Counted from the first letter of the stretch, positions 15,801-24,940 are shown. The stretch: 30,529 bases of DNA from CALZFJ01 sp051878575 (GCA_051878575.1 JBJEKJ010000079.1:1-30529), one strand, 5' to 3'. The notes: a model not told the origin generated them from the letters alone. Numbers and translations: made by a program.

Positions 15801-18800
15801 GTCCTTCACCGAAGCCGAGTTGTTGCGCACGCCTATCATGAGCACACGCACGTCGCTGAGCGACGGATTTCCAATCACCGTGATGCGGTTGTTTGGCCTG
15901 TCGGGGTCATACTCGGTGTATCGCGCGTTGTAGGAGACGCCTGCCGCACCGGCCATCTTGTTGGCGTTGCGGTTCTTCTTCACTGTGGTGAGCACGTCGA
16001 GATCGCAATCGAGGCGGTTGCTCTCGGGCCACACCGCCGAGCGGTCGGTGTCGCTATATGTGCTGTATTTGCCCTCAGGAGTCACCTCAAGAGGTATCTC
16101 ATACTCATAGTAGTTATTCTTCACGTCCGTACCGAGGCGAAGGAACATCGACACGTCGCCATTGCGCAGATTGGTCACGTCGTCGATAAGCGCCTCATTG
16201 TGTACGTGCATCTGGAGGCGCTTGTAGATGCGCAGGTCGAGACTCGTGTTCTTGTACACGGCACGGGCGTCGCCGGCTTGCAGTCCTTTCACCTCAAGCG
16301 CCATCGACTGCTCGTTGAGCTGTGTCACCTGCGACTGGCCCGGGTCGACGATACGCGTCACGCCCGGAGGCAGCACGTAGTTGACCGGCGTGCGTCCGGC
16401 ATTCTCCTCGATGTTAACAGCATTGATTGAGAGCGAGCCCTCAGCCGGAGCGTCGCCACGCTGGTTAAGGTTGTAGTCGTAGGTGCGCCACTCGCCGCGA
16501 ATAAGCTCCAAAGTGGCAAAACGCAAGTGCGTGGTCTCCTTGAAGCCGGTCATGAACATGCGCACGAAGCGAATCGTGGAGAAATCGGAAATGCTTCCCA
16601 CCACCTTCTCATATTCCCTCAATGGAATTTTGAACTGATACCAGTTCACGTCTTGCTTTCCGTTGCGCGTGGTCACCGAGGTGGAGCGCTTGTCGGTGAT
16701 ATAGTTTCGGCCCACCTCAAGGTCCTCGGGACGGATGGATATCTTATACTGATAGTAGCGCTCATATTCGTTGAGCGTGTTGTCCTGGTTGATGTCTTCC
16801 ACGTCGGGCACGCTGCGCGACGACTGATACATGCCGTCGCCGGCCTCCTGCGACGAAAGCGAGTTGCCCTCGGTGCCATTGTAGTGCTTGTAGCGCTCGA
16901 GGATGTTGAGCCGCTTCTCGTCGTAGTCGTAGCCGCGATAGAAGTGATAGTTGTCGCCTGCCGGGTCGTTGAGCGGCGAGAATGGGTCGCTCTCCATCTG
17001 AGCGAGGGTCTCGGCGTCGAGAAGATTGCGTAGCTCCTCAACATACTTTGAGTAAGAAGGATGCCTGAACTCGTCGGAAGTGCTGAGGCCGTCGAGGCCA
17101 AGATCCTGCAAGATGCGCGAGCCGCTCGAGTTGTCGAAAGCGTAGGTCATCGACGTCTGCGTTGAGACTACGCCCCACGCCGTTTCCTTCAGGTATGAGG
17201 TGTTGCCGTCGATTGGCAATCCGTTCTCGTAGGACTTGTAGCCATCCTTCAGAATATCCTCGCTCACCTCGCCGAGGTTGAAATAGAGGTCGCCTCCGTC
17301 GCGGTTGGGATTGGTATCGTCGAGGAAAGGATCCATCATCCAAAACTGGATATACTCTATATTGGAGCTCTCGAAATTGGTATTGTCGAGCTTGCGCATG
17401 ATTCCGCCCCATCGTTTCTCGGGGTGCAGCAGATAGCCGTCGCGTCCCATGCCGGTGACATCGAGGTTGTAGGGGCCGCGTTCTTTGGGATAGAACGACA
17501 GGTTAAGCGTCTGAATGGTCGACGACTCGCCATAGCTCAGCTCACGGTCGGGGAATATCTCATTGTAGGTCACCTCGCGCACATAGGGGTACGAGAGCTG
17601 GTCAAGGTCGTTCTTTATATAACCCGGTGCGAGCGAGGAATTGCGCTGCGTGAAAAGACGGTCGATATAGTACCATGCCAGCAATGCGCGGTTCTTGCCA
17701 TAGCCAACGTCATTGTTGAGCGAGGCCTCGGGGAAAAGGGCATCGGCGGCATTGTCGTAGGGTGTGGAGGCAAGGAACCATGAGTAAGGCGAGCGCAGGT
17801 CGATACCGGTCTGCGTCGACTCGAAATCATCGATGTAGGAGCTTCCGGCGCTTGAGCCGGTGGAGCGCTTGTGAGGCACGAGTTGCGCGAACTCGCCCTG
17901 CAATTGCAGGGTGGACGGCGCAGTGGCATTCACCGTTGGAATCTTGTTGAACAGGTTGGTTAGCCACATGAAGCTGGTGTTGTAGGCGAAATTGAAGCCC
18001 CAGATGGTGTTGCTCACCACCTCGTTGCCGATAGCCACCTTCTCGGTGAGCGGTTTCTCCGAGTAGTGCATTATGGTGGTTCCGAGGTTGAAATTCTTGC
18101 TGAACGCATAGTTGAGGTCGAGGCCGAGGAGCGTCTTTCGCTGCGTGCTGAATGTCGACTGGTTCTCCAATGTCACGCTCACGCTCGTTCCGGCATCGAT
18201 AATGCTTTGGTTGGTTATGGTGACGATACCCATGCTATAGTCTACGGTATAGTCGCTATTCTCGGTCAGGGTCACGCCTCCGGCAGTCACCACCACCGAC
18301 CCTCGCGGCACATTCATGGCATTGAGCCTGATTTGCGCGCCCGACGATGCCTGATACTCGCCGGTGAGCACGAATTTGTTCTTGTCCTGAAACTGCTTGG
18401 CCGCCGTGAGAGTGGAGTCATACAATTCCTGATACACATACTTGTCGGCAAGGGCGTCGTTCCCTATCTTCTTGCGCAGATGGCTGCCGAAAGGCTCCAC
18501 TACGGGGAAAATCACCTTTCCGGTCGACGGGATAATGGTATATCCGTCGATAAAGTCGAAACGTCCGTCGGAGTTGTACTGGTTGTTTGAGTCGATGTTG
18601 TCGAGATTCATCACCTGCAATAGCGGCTTGCCGTTGATGTCACCGGCAGGGATATAGTTGATTTCCGTACCCGTGGTGTCGCTAAGATACTTGATGTTCA
18701 GCTTGAAGTTGTTCTTCTGCACCTGGTATGCGCCGAGCGAGTACACGTTTTTCATCATCAGCTTCCAGTTTGGCAGCTTGGGCGACACGGTGGCGCCTTT

Positions 18801-20348
18801 CAGCATCTTAACATAGAGCGACTGCTCGGTCGATGATATGTCGCCCGAGAACTCTCCCACCTGATAGGTATTGCCTCCGTAGGTGTACTGATAGGCCACT
18901 GCAAGCACCTCGTCGGCGCCAAGGGCCGACTTTAGCGATATATAGCCAAGCGAGGTGTTCAGCGTGTACTCCGATGCCGACAGCAACCGTGCGCTTTCCA
19001 CCTTCTCATAGTCGCGACCGCCCTCTATGCCAAAAGCAGTAAGGGGCTGAAGCGCCGTTGCCACCTGCGTGATCTCGCGGGCCTCGGGATAGTCGCGCTT
19101 AATCTCCTCAATAAGGTTGTTGGAGGCATTCATCGGGTTGTCGCGGGTGGGATCGGTGGCCCAATGCGAGTTGGCAAGGTTCTTGTTCTCTCCTATATCC
19201 ATGAACGCCACGAGATTGCGCGACTCGCCATAGCTGCTTTTCTTGTTGGTTACCCACACCTCGATGCGCGTGATGTTGATACCCGACATCACAAGCGGCA
19301 GGCGCGACGTGAACGTGTCGTAGTTGTCGTAGAAATACTGCGCGAGAAAGAAATGGCGGTTTTGGTCGTAGCTGTCGGCGTTCACCGAGAAGCTGGTGGT
19401 CTGCACGCCGCCCTTGGTGTTCACCGTCTGCGTCTCGCTGTTCTGCTGCGACACGAGAGCCGTGGCGGTGAGCTTGCCGAATTGCAGCTTTGTCTTTATA
19501 CCGAAAAGCGATGTGCTACCCTTTATGAGCGACGACCCGGTGGTCATGCTCACGTTGCCCGCCTCTATCAGCTTGATTATCTCATCCTCCTTGCCCTCAT
19601 ACTGGAGCTTGAGGTTCTTAGTGTCGAAGTCGAACGTGGCATCGGTGTTGTAGGTCATGTTGAACTTCATCTTGTCGCCTACCGACGCGTTGATGGTGGC
19701 CTGAATCTTCTGGTCGAAGTCGAAATAGGTCTTTCTCCGGGCATCCACCGAGAGAGCGGGGTTGTCGGTCTTATTCGACTTCATTCCCATCTTTAGCTGC
19801 ACCGAGCCTTGTGTTTTCAGCTGCACGCCACCGGGTCCGAACACCTTCTCCAACGGGCCGAGGGCGAAATTCATGTCGAGGAAGTTGAAGGGGTCCTTCT
19901 TTTGCTGCTGTAGCTCGGCATTCTTGGTGCGGTAGTATTCCTGCATCGACTTTTTGAGCACAAGATTGTTGTACTCGTCGTTGGAGAGCATAAATGGAGT
20001 TGCTATCTCGTTGTCGCCGAGCTTGGTGCGAATCACATAGCATCCGGTCTCGTAGTCATACTCGGCCTCGGTGGTGATATTCGACGGATTCTTCAGGTCG
20101 ACGGCCTTATCGCTGTCGCCGAGGTCGTCGTAGCTCACCGGGACGGTGCTGCTCACGGGAAATCGCACCGCAATGGAGTCATTCTGCTTGTCGGCGGCTG
20201 CCGCAGAGCGGTCGGGCACCGGTGGCGGAGGCGGGAGCGTCGACGTCTTGTATTGCGCAAAAGCAAAAAAGCCGTACACCGAGCAGATAAATGCCCCGCA
20301 CAGCGTGAGAAATGATATTTTATATTTGCCTTTTTGCTTCGACTTCAT
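12897..20348 (-). CDS. sprA: Type IX secretion system outer-membrane translocon SprA (Sov)
   Basis: At 2483 residues this is the usual giant size of SprA, the very large beta-barrel through which type IX cargo crosses the outer membrane. A signal segment (ISFLTLCGAFICSVYGFFAFA) is followed by a proline-rich stretch (PPPPPVPDRS). Next come two long SprA N-type regions (for example DPFNFLDMNFALGPLEKVFG near residue 150) and many aromatic, alternating beta strands down to the terminal VNLSLTK. I start at ATG 20348; a TTG one codon upstream is possible. It follows ruvA by 59 bases on the same strand, an arrangement known from other Bacteroidota. The frame is intact throughout. Strong GC bias at third positions creates long open frames on the opposite strand that are not genes. 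Confidence 0.95.
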   Translation of the reverse strand: MKSKQKGKYKISFLTLCGAFICSVYGFFAFAQYKTSTLPPPPPVPDRSAAAADKQNDSIAVRFPVSSTVPVSYDDLGDSDKAVDLKNPSNITTEAEYDYETGCYVIRTKLGDNEIATPFMLSNDEYNNLVLKKSMQEYYRTKNAELQQQKKDPFNFLDMNFALGPLEKVFGPGGVQLKTQGSVQLKMGMKSNKTDNPALSVDARRKTYFDFDQKIQATINASVGDKMKFNMTYNTDATFDFDTKNLKLQYEGKEDEIIKLIEAGNVSMTTGSSLIKGSTSLFGIKTKLQFGKLTATALVSQQNSETQTVNTKGGVQTTSFSVNADSYDQNRHFFLAQYFYDNYDTFTSRLPLVMSGINITRIEVWVTNKKSSYGESRNLVAFMDIGENKNLANSHWATDPTRDNPMNASNNLIEEIKRDYPEAREITQVATALQPLTAFGIEGGRDYEKVESARLLSASEYTLNTSLGYISLKSALGADEVLAVAYQYTYGGNTYQVGEFSGDISSTEQSLYVKMLKGATVSPKLPNWKLMMKNVYSLGAYQVQKNNFKLNIKYLSDTTGTEINYIPAGDINGKPLLQVMNLDNIDSNNQYNSDGRFDFIDGYTIIPSTGKVIFPVVEPFGSHLRKKIGNDALADKYVYQELYDSTLTAAKQFQDKNKFVLTGEYQASSGAQIRLNAMNVPRGSVVVTAGGVTLTENSDYTVDYSMGIVTITNQSIIDAGTSVSVTLENQSTFSTQRKTLLGLDLNYAFSKNFNLGTTIMHYSEKPLTEKVAIGNEVVSNTIWGFNFAYNTSFMWLTNLFNKIPTVNATAPSTLQLQGEFAQLVPHKRSTGSSAGSSYIDDFESTQTGIDLRSPYSWFLASTPYDNAADALFPEASLNNDVGYGKNRALLAWYYIDRLFTQRNSSLAPGYIKNDLDQLSYPYVREVTYNEIFPDRELSYGESSTIQTLNLSFYPKERGPYNLDVTGMGRDGYLLHPEKRWGGIMRKLDNTNFESSNIEYIQFWMMDPFLDDTNPNRDGGDLYFNLGEVSEDILKDGYKSYENGLPIDGNTSYLKETAWGVVSTQTSMTYAFDNSSGSRILQDLGLDGLSTSDEFRHPSYSKYVEELRNLLDAETLAQMESDPFSPLNDPAGDNYHFYRGYDYDEKRLNILERYKHYNGTEGNSLSSQEAGDGMYQSSRSVPDVEDINQDNTLNEYERYYQYKISIRPEDLEVGRNYITDKRSTSVTTRNGKQDVNWYQFKIPLREYEKVVGSISDFSTIRFVRMFMTGFKETTHLRFATLELIRGEWRTYDYNLNQRGDAPAEGSLSINAVNIEENAGRTPVNYVLPPGVTRIVDPGQSQVTQLNEQSMALEVKGLQAGDARAVYKNTSLDLRIYKRLQMHVHNEALIDDVTNLRNGDVSMFLRLGTDVKNNYYEYEIPLEVTPEGKYSTYSDTDRSAVWPESNRLDCDLDVLTTVKKNRNANKMAGAAGVSYNARYTEYDPDRPNNRITVIGNPSLSDVRVLMIGVRNNSASVKDCIVWTDELRVTDFDEGGGWAAKGSMTLNVSDIATVNVGGHKETVGFGSVDQSLSERRLDSYGQYNVAVQVDLGRFLPEKAKLKAPIYYSISKEKTTPKYNPLDQDVLLKDALDACATKEQRDSIESFAVTRKTVESFSISGLKFDVQSKNPMPWDPANFTFSYSSNKQRNTDPSNEFENTSDYRGSLQYSYTPYFHPFKPFSKIKSKSKNAKFLKEWEFNWLPQSLNFSTNMSRYYYEQRERNTTDVKVELPVSVSKNFLWDRQFAINWNFTKTLSFSFNSNTTAHIEEPMGVVNKKLFPDKYRDWKDSIWNSIKGLGTPYSYNQSFVGSYKAPFNKIPVVDFITASATYNATYNWERGTVIADISSGNSVANQSSWSLDGRFNLEQLYNKFKYLSEVNKRFSNSSTVTRKNAANRPKRFERTVTLREDTTTTLRHNLRTKKVKITAKTTDGKLYTLSTKILDDNNVVILNKEKKNVKITIVEVKEEKKGFWFEAGQYATRFAMSVRNVSVRYKTTKSLSLPQFVPEIGDIFGQSTHYDVLAPGLDFAFGFTDESYINKAKERGWLLCDETQTSPALFSRTSEFQADVVLEPLRGLKITLTTNRTDKRTSQIQFMYDDMTSTYGGSYTKTHCAIATALRSYSASNGYESSAFNKFREYIPVVANRIERRYAGKSYPTTGFMRESSLAGKPFDAANGGVNSMSSDVLIPAFIAAYSGKNPEKVTLDPFPGLGAMMPNWRVTYDGLGKLNFFKKRFKTITLTHAYQCTYSVGSFSSYSDWIAIGDGLGFSKSELTQNPYPTSPYNISSVSINEKFAPLIGVSATMKNNVTFNVEYRDSRTLTLNSSAGQLVEALSKSFVIGGGYKIANFNTFLKMRGSQQGVSNDLTMNLDFSLTNSSALIRKIESNLTQATSGSRTLSINFTANYILSKRITVGAYFDHQVNTPLVSSTAYPTTNSSYGISVNLSLTK

Positions 20349-20407
20349 CAATTAGTGCGATAAGTTAAAACCACTTAATGACTCGCCGACGTGTCGCATG
20401 CGCTCAG

Positions 20408-20992
20408 CTACATCATTTTCAGAGCCTGCTTGATGGCTTGCTCCACAGTGAGCGCCGGATTGTCGGCAAAGAGCTTTTGCAGAGCCTTTTGCGACATCGG
20501 CTTGGTGAAACCGAGCATCACGAGTGCCGCAAGAGCCTCCTCATACACCGCACTTCCCAATGGTGTATGTAATATTAACGAATCACCCGTGGGTTTTATT
20601 TTATCCTTGAGGTCAACAATTATTCTTTGTGCCGTTTTAGCGCCTATTCCCTTCACCGATTTCAGGGCACCCACATTGTCGGTGAGTATCGCCGTCTCCA
20701 AGTCGGAAGGCGAGAGCGACGAGAGAATCATGCGGGCAGTGTTAGGCCCGACGCCCGACACGGTGATAAGTTGCAGGAAAATGTCGCGCTCGTGCTTGTC
20801 GATGAAGCCATAGAGCACGTAGGCATCCTCGCGGATAGCCTCGTAGACGTAGAGCCGCGCACGGTTGGAGTCTTGAAGCGCAGTGAAGGCGTTGAGCGAG
20901 ATGTTGAGCATATATCCCACTCCACCGGCAGTCTCTATCACGACGTAGGTGGGTGTGATTTCATCGATTGTTCCTTTTATATATTCAATCAT
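20408..20992 (-). CDS. ruvA: Holliday junction branch migration protein RuvA
   Basis: This 194-residue protein binds four-way DNA junctions as a tetramer and loads the RuvB motor for branch migration in recombination repair. The N-terminal OB domain begins MIEYIKGTIDEITPTYVVIE. Two helix-hairpin-helix motifs follow, VSGVGPNTARMILS (about 75-90) and KSVKGIGAKTAQRIIVDL (about 110-127). The small C-terminal RuvB-binding domain ends in VEQAIKQALKMM. Length and domain order are normal. It lies 61 bases downstream of xth and 59 bases upstream of sprA on the minus strand, so a DNA-repair pair precedes the secretion gene. Confidence 0.97.
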   Translation of the reverse strand: MIEYIKGTIDEITPTYVVIETAGGVGYMLNISLNAFTALQDSNRARLYVYEAIREDAYVLYGFIDKHERDIFLQLITVSGVGPNTARMILSSLSPSDLETAILTDNVGALKSVKGIGAKTAQRIIVDLKDKIKPTGDSLILHTPLGSAVYEEALAALVMLGFTKPMSQKALQKLFADNPALTVEQAIKQALKMM

Positions 20993-21053
20993 AATAGAAA
21001 TGTTTTATACCATAAATATACACCTTGCAGGCACAATAATCGTCACACCACTG

Positions 21054-21806
21054 TCAGTCAATGACAAGCTCCACCGGGCAATGGTCGCTACCCATGATAT
21101 CGGTGAGGATATTAGCCTCACGAACCCTCGCGGCAAGGCGTTGCGAAGTCAGGAAATAGTCGATACGCCACCCCGCATTCTTCTCACGCGCGCTGAAACG
21201 ATAGCTCCACCACGAGTAGATGCCCTCCTGCGTGGGGTGCAGATGGCGGAAAGTGTCGATAAAGCCCGCACCGAGCAGCGCGGTCATCTTGCTGCGCTCC
21301 TCATCGGTGAAACCGGCATTCTTTCGGTTGGTCTTTGGGTTCTTGAGGTCGATCTCCTCGTGAGCCACATTCAGGTCGCCGCACACTATCACCGGCTTGC
21401 GCTCGTCGAGGGAAAGCAGATAGGCCCTGAAGTCATCTTCCCAGCGCATGCGGTAATCGAGGCGGCGCAATCCGTCCTGACTGTTGGGAGTGTAGACGCA
21501 CACAAGGAAGAAATCCTCCATCTCAAGCGTCACCACACGTCCCTCGTGGTCGTGCTCGTCGATTCCGATGCCGTATGTGACATTTAGCGGCCGGTGCCGG
21601 CTGAAGATTGCCGTGCCGCTATATCCCTTCTTGTCGGCGCAATTCCACCACGATTGATAGCCGGGAAATTCCAGCTCAAGCTGCCCGGCCTGCATCTTCG
21701 TCTCCTGCAAGCAAAAGAAATCGGCATCGAGAGCCTGAAAAACCTCGCGGAAATTCTTCCCCACAACAGCACGAAGACCATTCACGTTCCAACTAATAAA
21801 TTTCAT
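21054..21806 (-). CDS. xth: Exodeoxyribonuclease III / AP endonuclease
   Basis: This 250-residue enzyme of the exonuclease III family cuts DNA at abasic sites in base-excision repair and trims 3' ends. The active-site set is complete: Asn7 in WNVNG, Glu in LQETK (about 35), Tyr in CVYTPNS, GDLNVAHEEIDL (Asp and Asn), GWRIDYFL, and the terminal SDHCPV with catalytic Asp-His. Length is normal. A good promoter lies upstream at 21879-21909. It is the first gene of the xth-ruvA-sprA direction of transcription, separated from ruvA by 61 bases. Confidence 0.96.
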   Translation of the reverse strand: MKFISWNVNGLRAVVGKNFREVFQALDADFFCLQETKMQAGQLELEFPGYQSWWNCADKKGYSGTAIFSRHRPLNVTYGIGIDEHDHEGRVVTLEMEDFFLVCVYTPNSQDGLRRLDYRMRWEDDFRAYLLSLDERKPVIVCGDLNVAHEEIDLKNPKTNRKNAGFTDEERSKMTALLGAGFIDTFRHLHPTQEGIYSWWSYRFSAREKNAGWRIDYFLTSQRLAARVREANILTDIMGSDHCPVELVID

Positions 21807-21878
21807 ATACCATGCTCTATTTTTCTGATTATTGTGTCAGCTCCACCCCTCTCGCTTCGCGAATGGAAAAGGAACTCA

Positions 21879-21909
21879 CAAAGTTAAGCAAAATAGCCGA
21901 CTTATCAAA
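21879..21909 (-). promoter_or_regulatory. Promoter of xth
   Basis: On the minus strand TAACTTTG (21886-21879) is an exact TAnnTTTG -7 box, and TTTG (21909-21906) lies 19 bases upstream. The xth ATG is at 21806, leaving a leader of about 65 bases. Confidence 0.65.
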
Positions 21910-22464
21910 ACGTGCAACGCCACAGACCGCCTATCAACCACCGAAAAGCCGAAAAGTGTCGCTACTACTCCACTACTTCACACCTCTCCACCTCCCTCTC
22001 TCTACCGCAAAATGGTCTTTTTTGTAGCATACTTTGGATGAAATGTCATCCGATGAAATTTTAGAACAATTTGGCTGAATTTTCTCCCACGTCACAGCTA
22101 TCGTCGACCAACGCATCACAAAAGCCCTGCCCGCACACAGGCGGCCGGCAATAAAGAGCATAACGGCTTTCTACGAGATTAGCACATGCGACCTATATAT
22201 ACGCGCCGCAGTGCGCGAGCACGACGTGAGACTGTGGGACATAATAGGGCTGTCGCTCGGCATTAAATTGCTAATCTAATAACCGCAATCCACATAACGA
22301 GCCGCATAAGCGCCCGATAAGCCTATCTGTGTGGCTCTAGAAACTGAAATTTCGTTTATTTCACCGATTTTTTCGTCATTCGGCGATTAATGGCCTATTT
22401 TTTTAAGTTATTACAATTTTTTGTTGTAATTTCGTAGGCCGAAAAATAATAAAATGGAATAATT
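21910..22464. other. Intergenic region between divergent xth and the DUF1460 gene
   Basis: No established gene is seen. The stretch 21960-22010 is pyrimidine-rich on the plus strand. GGATG (22037-22041) and CATCC (22048-22052) form a small inverted repeat. A degenerate open frame covers 22079-22279. Close to the next gene, ATTACAA (22410-22416) and TTGTAAT (22424-22430) form a 7-bp hairpin around a T-rich loop. TAATTTCG directly after it resembles a -7 box with one mismatch and may be the promoter of the DUF1460 gene. Confidence 0.4.
22079..22279 (+). pseudogene. Possible gene remnant, about 66 codons
   Basis: After a TGA at 22076-22078 the plus frame stays open to TAA at 22277-22279. It reads like protein in part (VDQRITKALPAHRRPAIKSI, then STCDLYIRAAVREHDVRLWD and IIGLSLGIKLLI). 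It has no ATG, GTG or TTG near its start. I recognise no family. It may be the tail of a deleted gene or chance; the third-position GC pattern resembles that of the neighbouring real genes. Confidence 0.2.
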
Positions 22465-23328
22465 ATGAAAAAAACAATACTTTTTGCCATCTTGCTCTAC
22501 ATAGCCACATTGTCGGCTTTTGCAGCCGCGCCATCCGACATGCGCTTCCATTGCGACAAGGACACGCTTAGAATCAACGAATTGCTGACCAAAGGCGCTG
22601 AATCGGGAATATCAGGAGCCAACGAGCTGATGGCTTTCTACGCCAAGCAGTTGCTCGGCACCCCCTACGTGGCCCACACGCTTGAGGGCGACCGCGAGTG
22701 GCTTACTATCGACATCGACGAGCTCGACTGCACCACATTCGTTGAGACGCTCTACGCCCTAACCCGCTCCACGCTCGACATGCGGCGCTCATGGCGCGAC
22801 TACGCACGCAACTTGGAGTCGATACGCTACCGCGACGGACAACTCGGCGACTACTCCTCGAGGTTGCACTACATCAGCGACTGGATTGCCAACAACTCTC
22901 ACCGCGGAAACATACGCGAGGCGACGGCCGAAATCGACGGTGCAAAATATGATATCAAGACGATTAATTTCATGACTGCCAATCGCGACAAATATCCGCA
23001 ACTCTCCGACAGTGCCATGTTTGCCAAAATAAAGAATTTTGAGATAGGATACCGAATGCACCGATATCCCTACTTGAAAAAGGAGTGGATCGACTCTAAA
23101 AAGACTAAGGCCGGGCTGAAAAACGGCGATATCGTGGCCCTGCTCACCAAAGTCGACGGCCTCGATGTGTCGCACATGGGCATTCTAATAAAGGATGGCG
23201 AGAAATTATGGCTTCTGCATGCCTCCTCAAAGGATAAAAAGGTGGTGCTTGAGAAGGACGACCTGAAGGAAACCCTGCGCCGCAACCGCTCATGGACAGG
23301 CGTCCGCGTGATACGCATCATCGAATAA
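22465..23328 (+). CDS. DUF1460 family exported amidase-like protein
   Basis: This 287-residue protein has a signal peptide (TILFAILLYIATLSAFA) and the DUF1460 fold, an NlpC/P60-related group with N-acetylmuramoyl-L-alanine amidase activity in characterised Bacteroides members. The expected catalytic cysteine is in DELDCTTFVETLYAL (about residue 93). The His-containing strand is GLDVSHMGILI, and LWLLHASSKDKKVVLE follows. The upstream part, AKQLLGTPYVAHTLEG, is typical of the family. It would act in the periplasm on peptidoglycan or its fragments. It stands alone, with its own short upstream hairpin and a possible promoter, and converges on mlaF with only 45 bases between the stops. Confidence 0.88.
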   Translation: MKKTILFAILLYIATLSAFAAAPSDMRFHCDKDTLRINELLTKGAESGISGANELMAFYAKQLLGTPYVAHTLEGDREWLTIDIDELDCTTFVETLYALTRSTLDMRRSWRDYARNLESIRYRDGQLGDYSSRLHYISDWIANNSHRGNIREATAEIDGAKYDIKTINFMTANRDKYPQLSDSAMFAKIKNFEIGYRMHRYPYLKKEWIDSKKTKAGLKNGDIVALLTKVDGLDVSHMGILIKDGEKLWLLHASSKDKKVVLEKDDLKETLRRNRSWTGVRVIRIIE

Positions 23329-23373
23329 TCCCACGCCACAACCATTGCCCGCACTAAGCCCGCATGCGCCTAA

Positions 23374-24144
23374 TCAGCGCGCACGGGTGGCTTTCACATA
23401 GCTCTTTACACGCTGGAAAAGGTCGGTGGCGAAGACGAAATCGTTCAGAGCCCGGCAGTCGCTGTCGAAAATGTCGTCCTTCGTTCCGGTCCAGCCATTG
23501 TGCCCCTTGTCGACGAAGATTATATTCTCCCCTATTCCGAGCACAGAGTTCATATCGTGAGTATTGATGATGGTGGTGATGTTATACTCCTTGGTGATGT
23601 CGCTCAGCAGCTCGTCGATAAGAATCGACGTCTTTGGGTCGAGGCCTGAGTTTGGCTCGTCGCAGAACAGATATTTGGGATTCAGGGCGATGGCACGGGC
23701 TATGGCCACGCGCTTCTGCATTCCGCCGCTTATCTCCGAGGGAAATTTATCGTCGGCGCCTTTCAGGTTCACACGCTCTATGCAGAACCGCGCACGCTCT
23801 ATCTGCTCGTCAGGAGCCATGTCGGAGAACATCTTCAGGGGGAACAGCACGTTGCCGAGCACAGTTTCCGAGTCGAATAGCGCCGATCCCTGAAATAGCA
23901 TGCCTATCTCCTTGCGCAAGTTCTTCATCTGGCCGGCATTCATGCGCATTATGTCGCGCCCGTCGTAGAGTATCTCGCCCTCCTCCGGACGTATAAGCCC
24001 CACGATGCTCTTCATCAGCACTGTCTTTCCCGAGCCGCTCTGTCCGATTATCAGATTCGTCTTTCCATCGTAGAACGACGTGGAGATGCCGTGCAATATC
24101 GTCTTGCCGTCGAATGACTTTTTTATATTCTTTACCTCAATCAT
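23374..24144 (-). CDS. mlaF: MlaF-like ABC transporter ATP-binding protein
   Basis: This 256-residue ATPase would power phospholipid transport between the membranes with the MlaE-like permease encoded just upstream. Walker A is GQSGSGKT (34-41), the Q-loop is LFQGSALFD, the signature is SEISGGMQKRVAIARA (from 136), Walker B is YLFCDEPNSGLDP (158-170) and the switch His lies in INTHDMNS. The phrase GMLFQGSALFDSETV is typical of MlaF. It is the last gene of the minus-strand block, 25 bases after mlaE. No mlaD-type substrate-binding gene follows. Confidence 0.9.
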   Translation of the reverse strand: MIEVKNIKKSFDGKTILHGISTSFYDGKTNLIIGQSGSGKTVLMKSIVGLIRPEEGEILYDGRDIMRMNAGQMKNLRKEIGMLFQGSALFDSETVLGNVLFPLKMFSDMAPDEQIERARFCIERVNLKGADDKFPSEISGGMQKRVAIARAIALNPKYLFCDEPNSGLDPKTSILIDELLSDITKEYNITTIINTHDMNSVLGIGENIIFVDKGHNGWTGTKDDIFDSDCRALNDFVFATDLFQRVKSYVKATRAR

Positions 24145-24169
24145 CTGTCAAACCGTGTAAAAATTCTTA

Positions 24170-24919
24170 TTATTGCAACATTACCTTCGTGAGTATCACA
24201 TCGAGCAACAATATGAGAATGCTGCTCGAAACCACGGCATTAGTGCTCGCCTTGCCCACCTCTAAGGCTCCGCCCTTCACATAATAGCCAAAATAGGAGG
24301 CCACGCTGCTTATCACAAAGGCGAAAAAGAGCGACTTGATTATCGCATACCACACATACCACTCGATGAACATCGTCTGTATGCCGTAGACGTAGGTCGA
24401 CACCGGCACCAACCCGGTGACGGCGCACACCATATAGCCGCCCCATAGGCTTGTGAACATGCTGAATATCACAAGCACGGTTATGAAAGTGACCATCGCC
24501 AGGATTTTTGGAAAGACAAGGAAATTGGCTGAGTTAACGCCCATTATCTCCAAAGCGTCGATCTGCTCGGTCACGCGCATGGTGCCTATCTCCGATGCTA
24601 TGTTCGACCCCACTTTCCCCGCCAGGATAAGGCAGAGTATCGACGATGAGAACTCCAAGAGGATAATCTCGCGAGTGGCGAGCCCCACCGAGTAGCGAGG
24701 CATAAGCGGCGAGGTGGTGTTGAGATACATCTGAATCGTACACACAGCACCGATGAATATTGATATGACGATGACGAGCGGAATGGAGTCGAGGCCCAAT
24801 TTCACTATCTCATTTATATACCTGCGGAAAAACTCTTTCCATCTGTCGGGGAATGTGAACACCTTGCACAGAAACAGGCAGTAATTCCCAAACGTCCTTA
24901 ACGATGACTCAATAACCAT
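24170..24919 (-). CDS. mlaE: MlaE-like ABC transporter permease
   Basis: This 249-residue inner-membrane protein has about five to six hydrophobic segments and the MlaE signature EIGTMRVTEQIDALEIMGVN (around 110-129). It would form the membrane channel of a lipid transporter with the adjacent MlaF-like ATPase, maintaining outer-membrane lipid asymmetry. Length is normal for the family. It lies 21 bases after thiL and 25 bases before mlaF, so the three are probably on one transcript. The MCE-domain partner is not in the window. Confidence 0.9.
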   Translation of the reverse strand: MVIESSLRTFGNYCLFLCKVFTFPDRWKEFFRRYINEIVKLGLDSIPLVIVISIFIGAVCTIQMYLNTTSPLMPRYSVGLATREIILLEFSSSILCLILAGKVGSNIASEIGTMRVTEQIDALEIMGVNSANFLVFPKILAMVTFITVLVIFSMFTSLWGGYMVCAVTGLVPVSTYVYGIQTMFIEWYVWYAIIKSLFFAFVISSVASYFGYYVKGGALEVGKASTNAVVSSSILILLLDVILTKVMLQ

Positions 24920-24940
24920 GCGAATTATCTTTAATTTCTT

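Noticed and set aside
12957..20355. Many long open frames on the plus strand across the sprA region
   Set aside because: They are shadows of the strongly GC-biased third positions of sprA. Their translations are low-complexity and rich in Arg, His and Val, and match no family.
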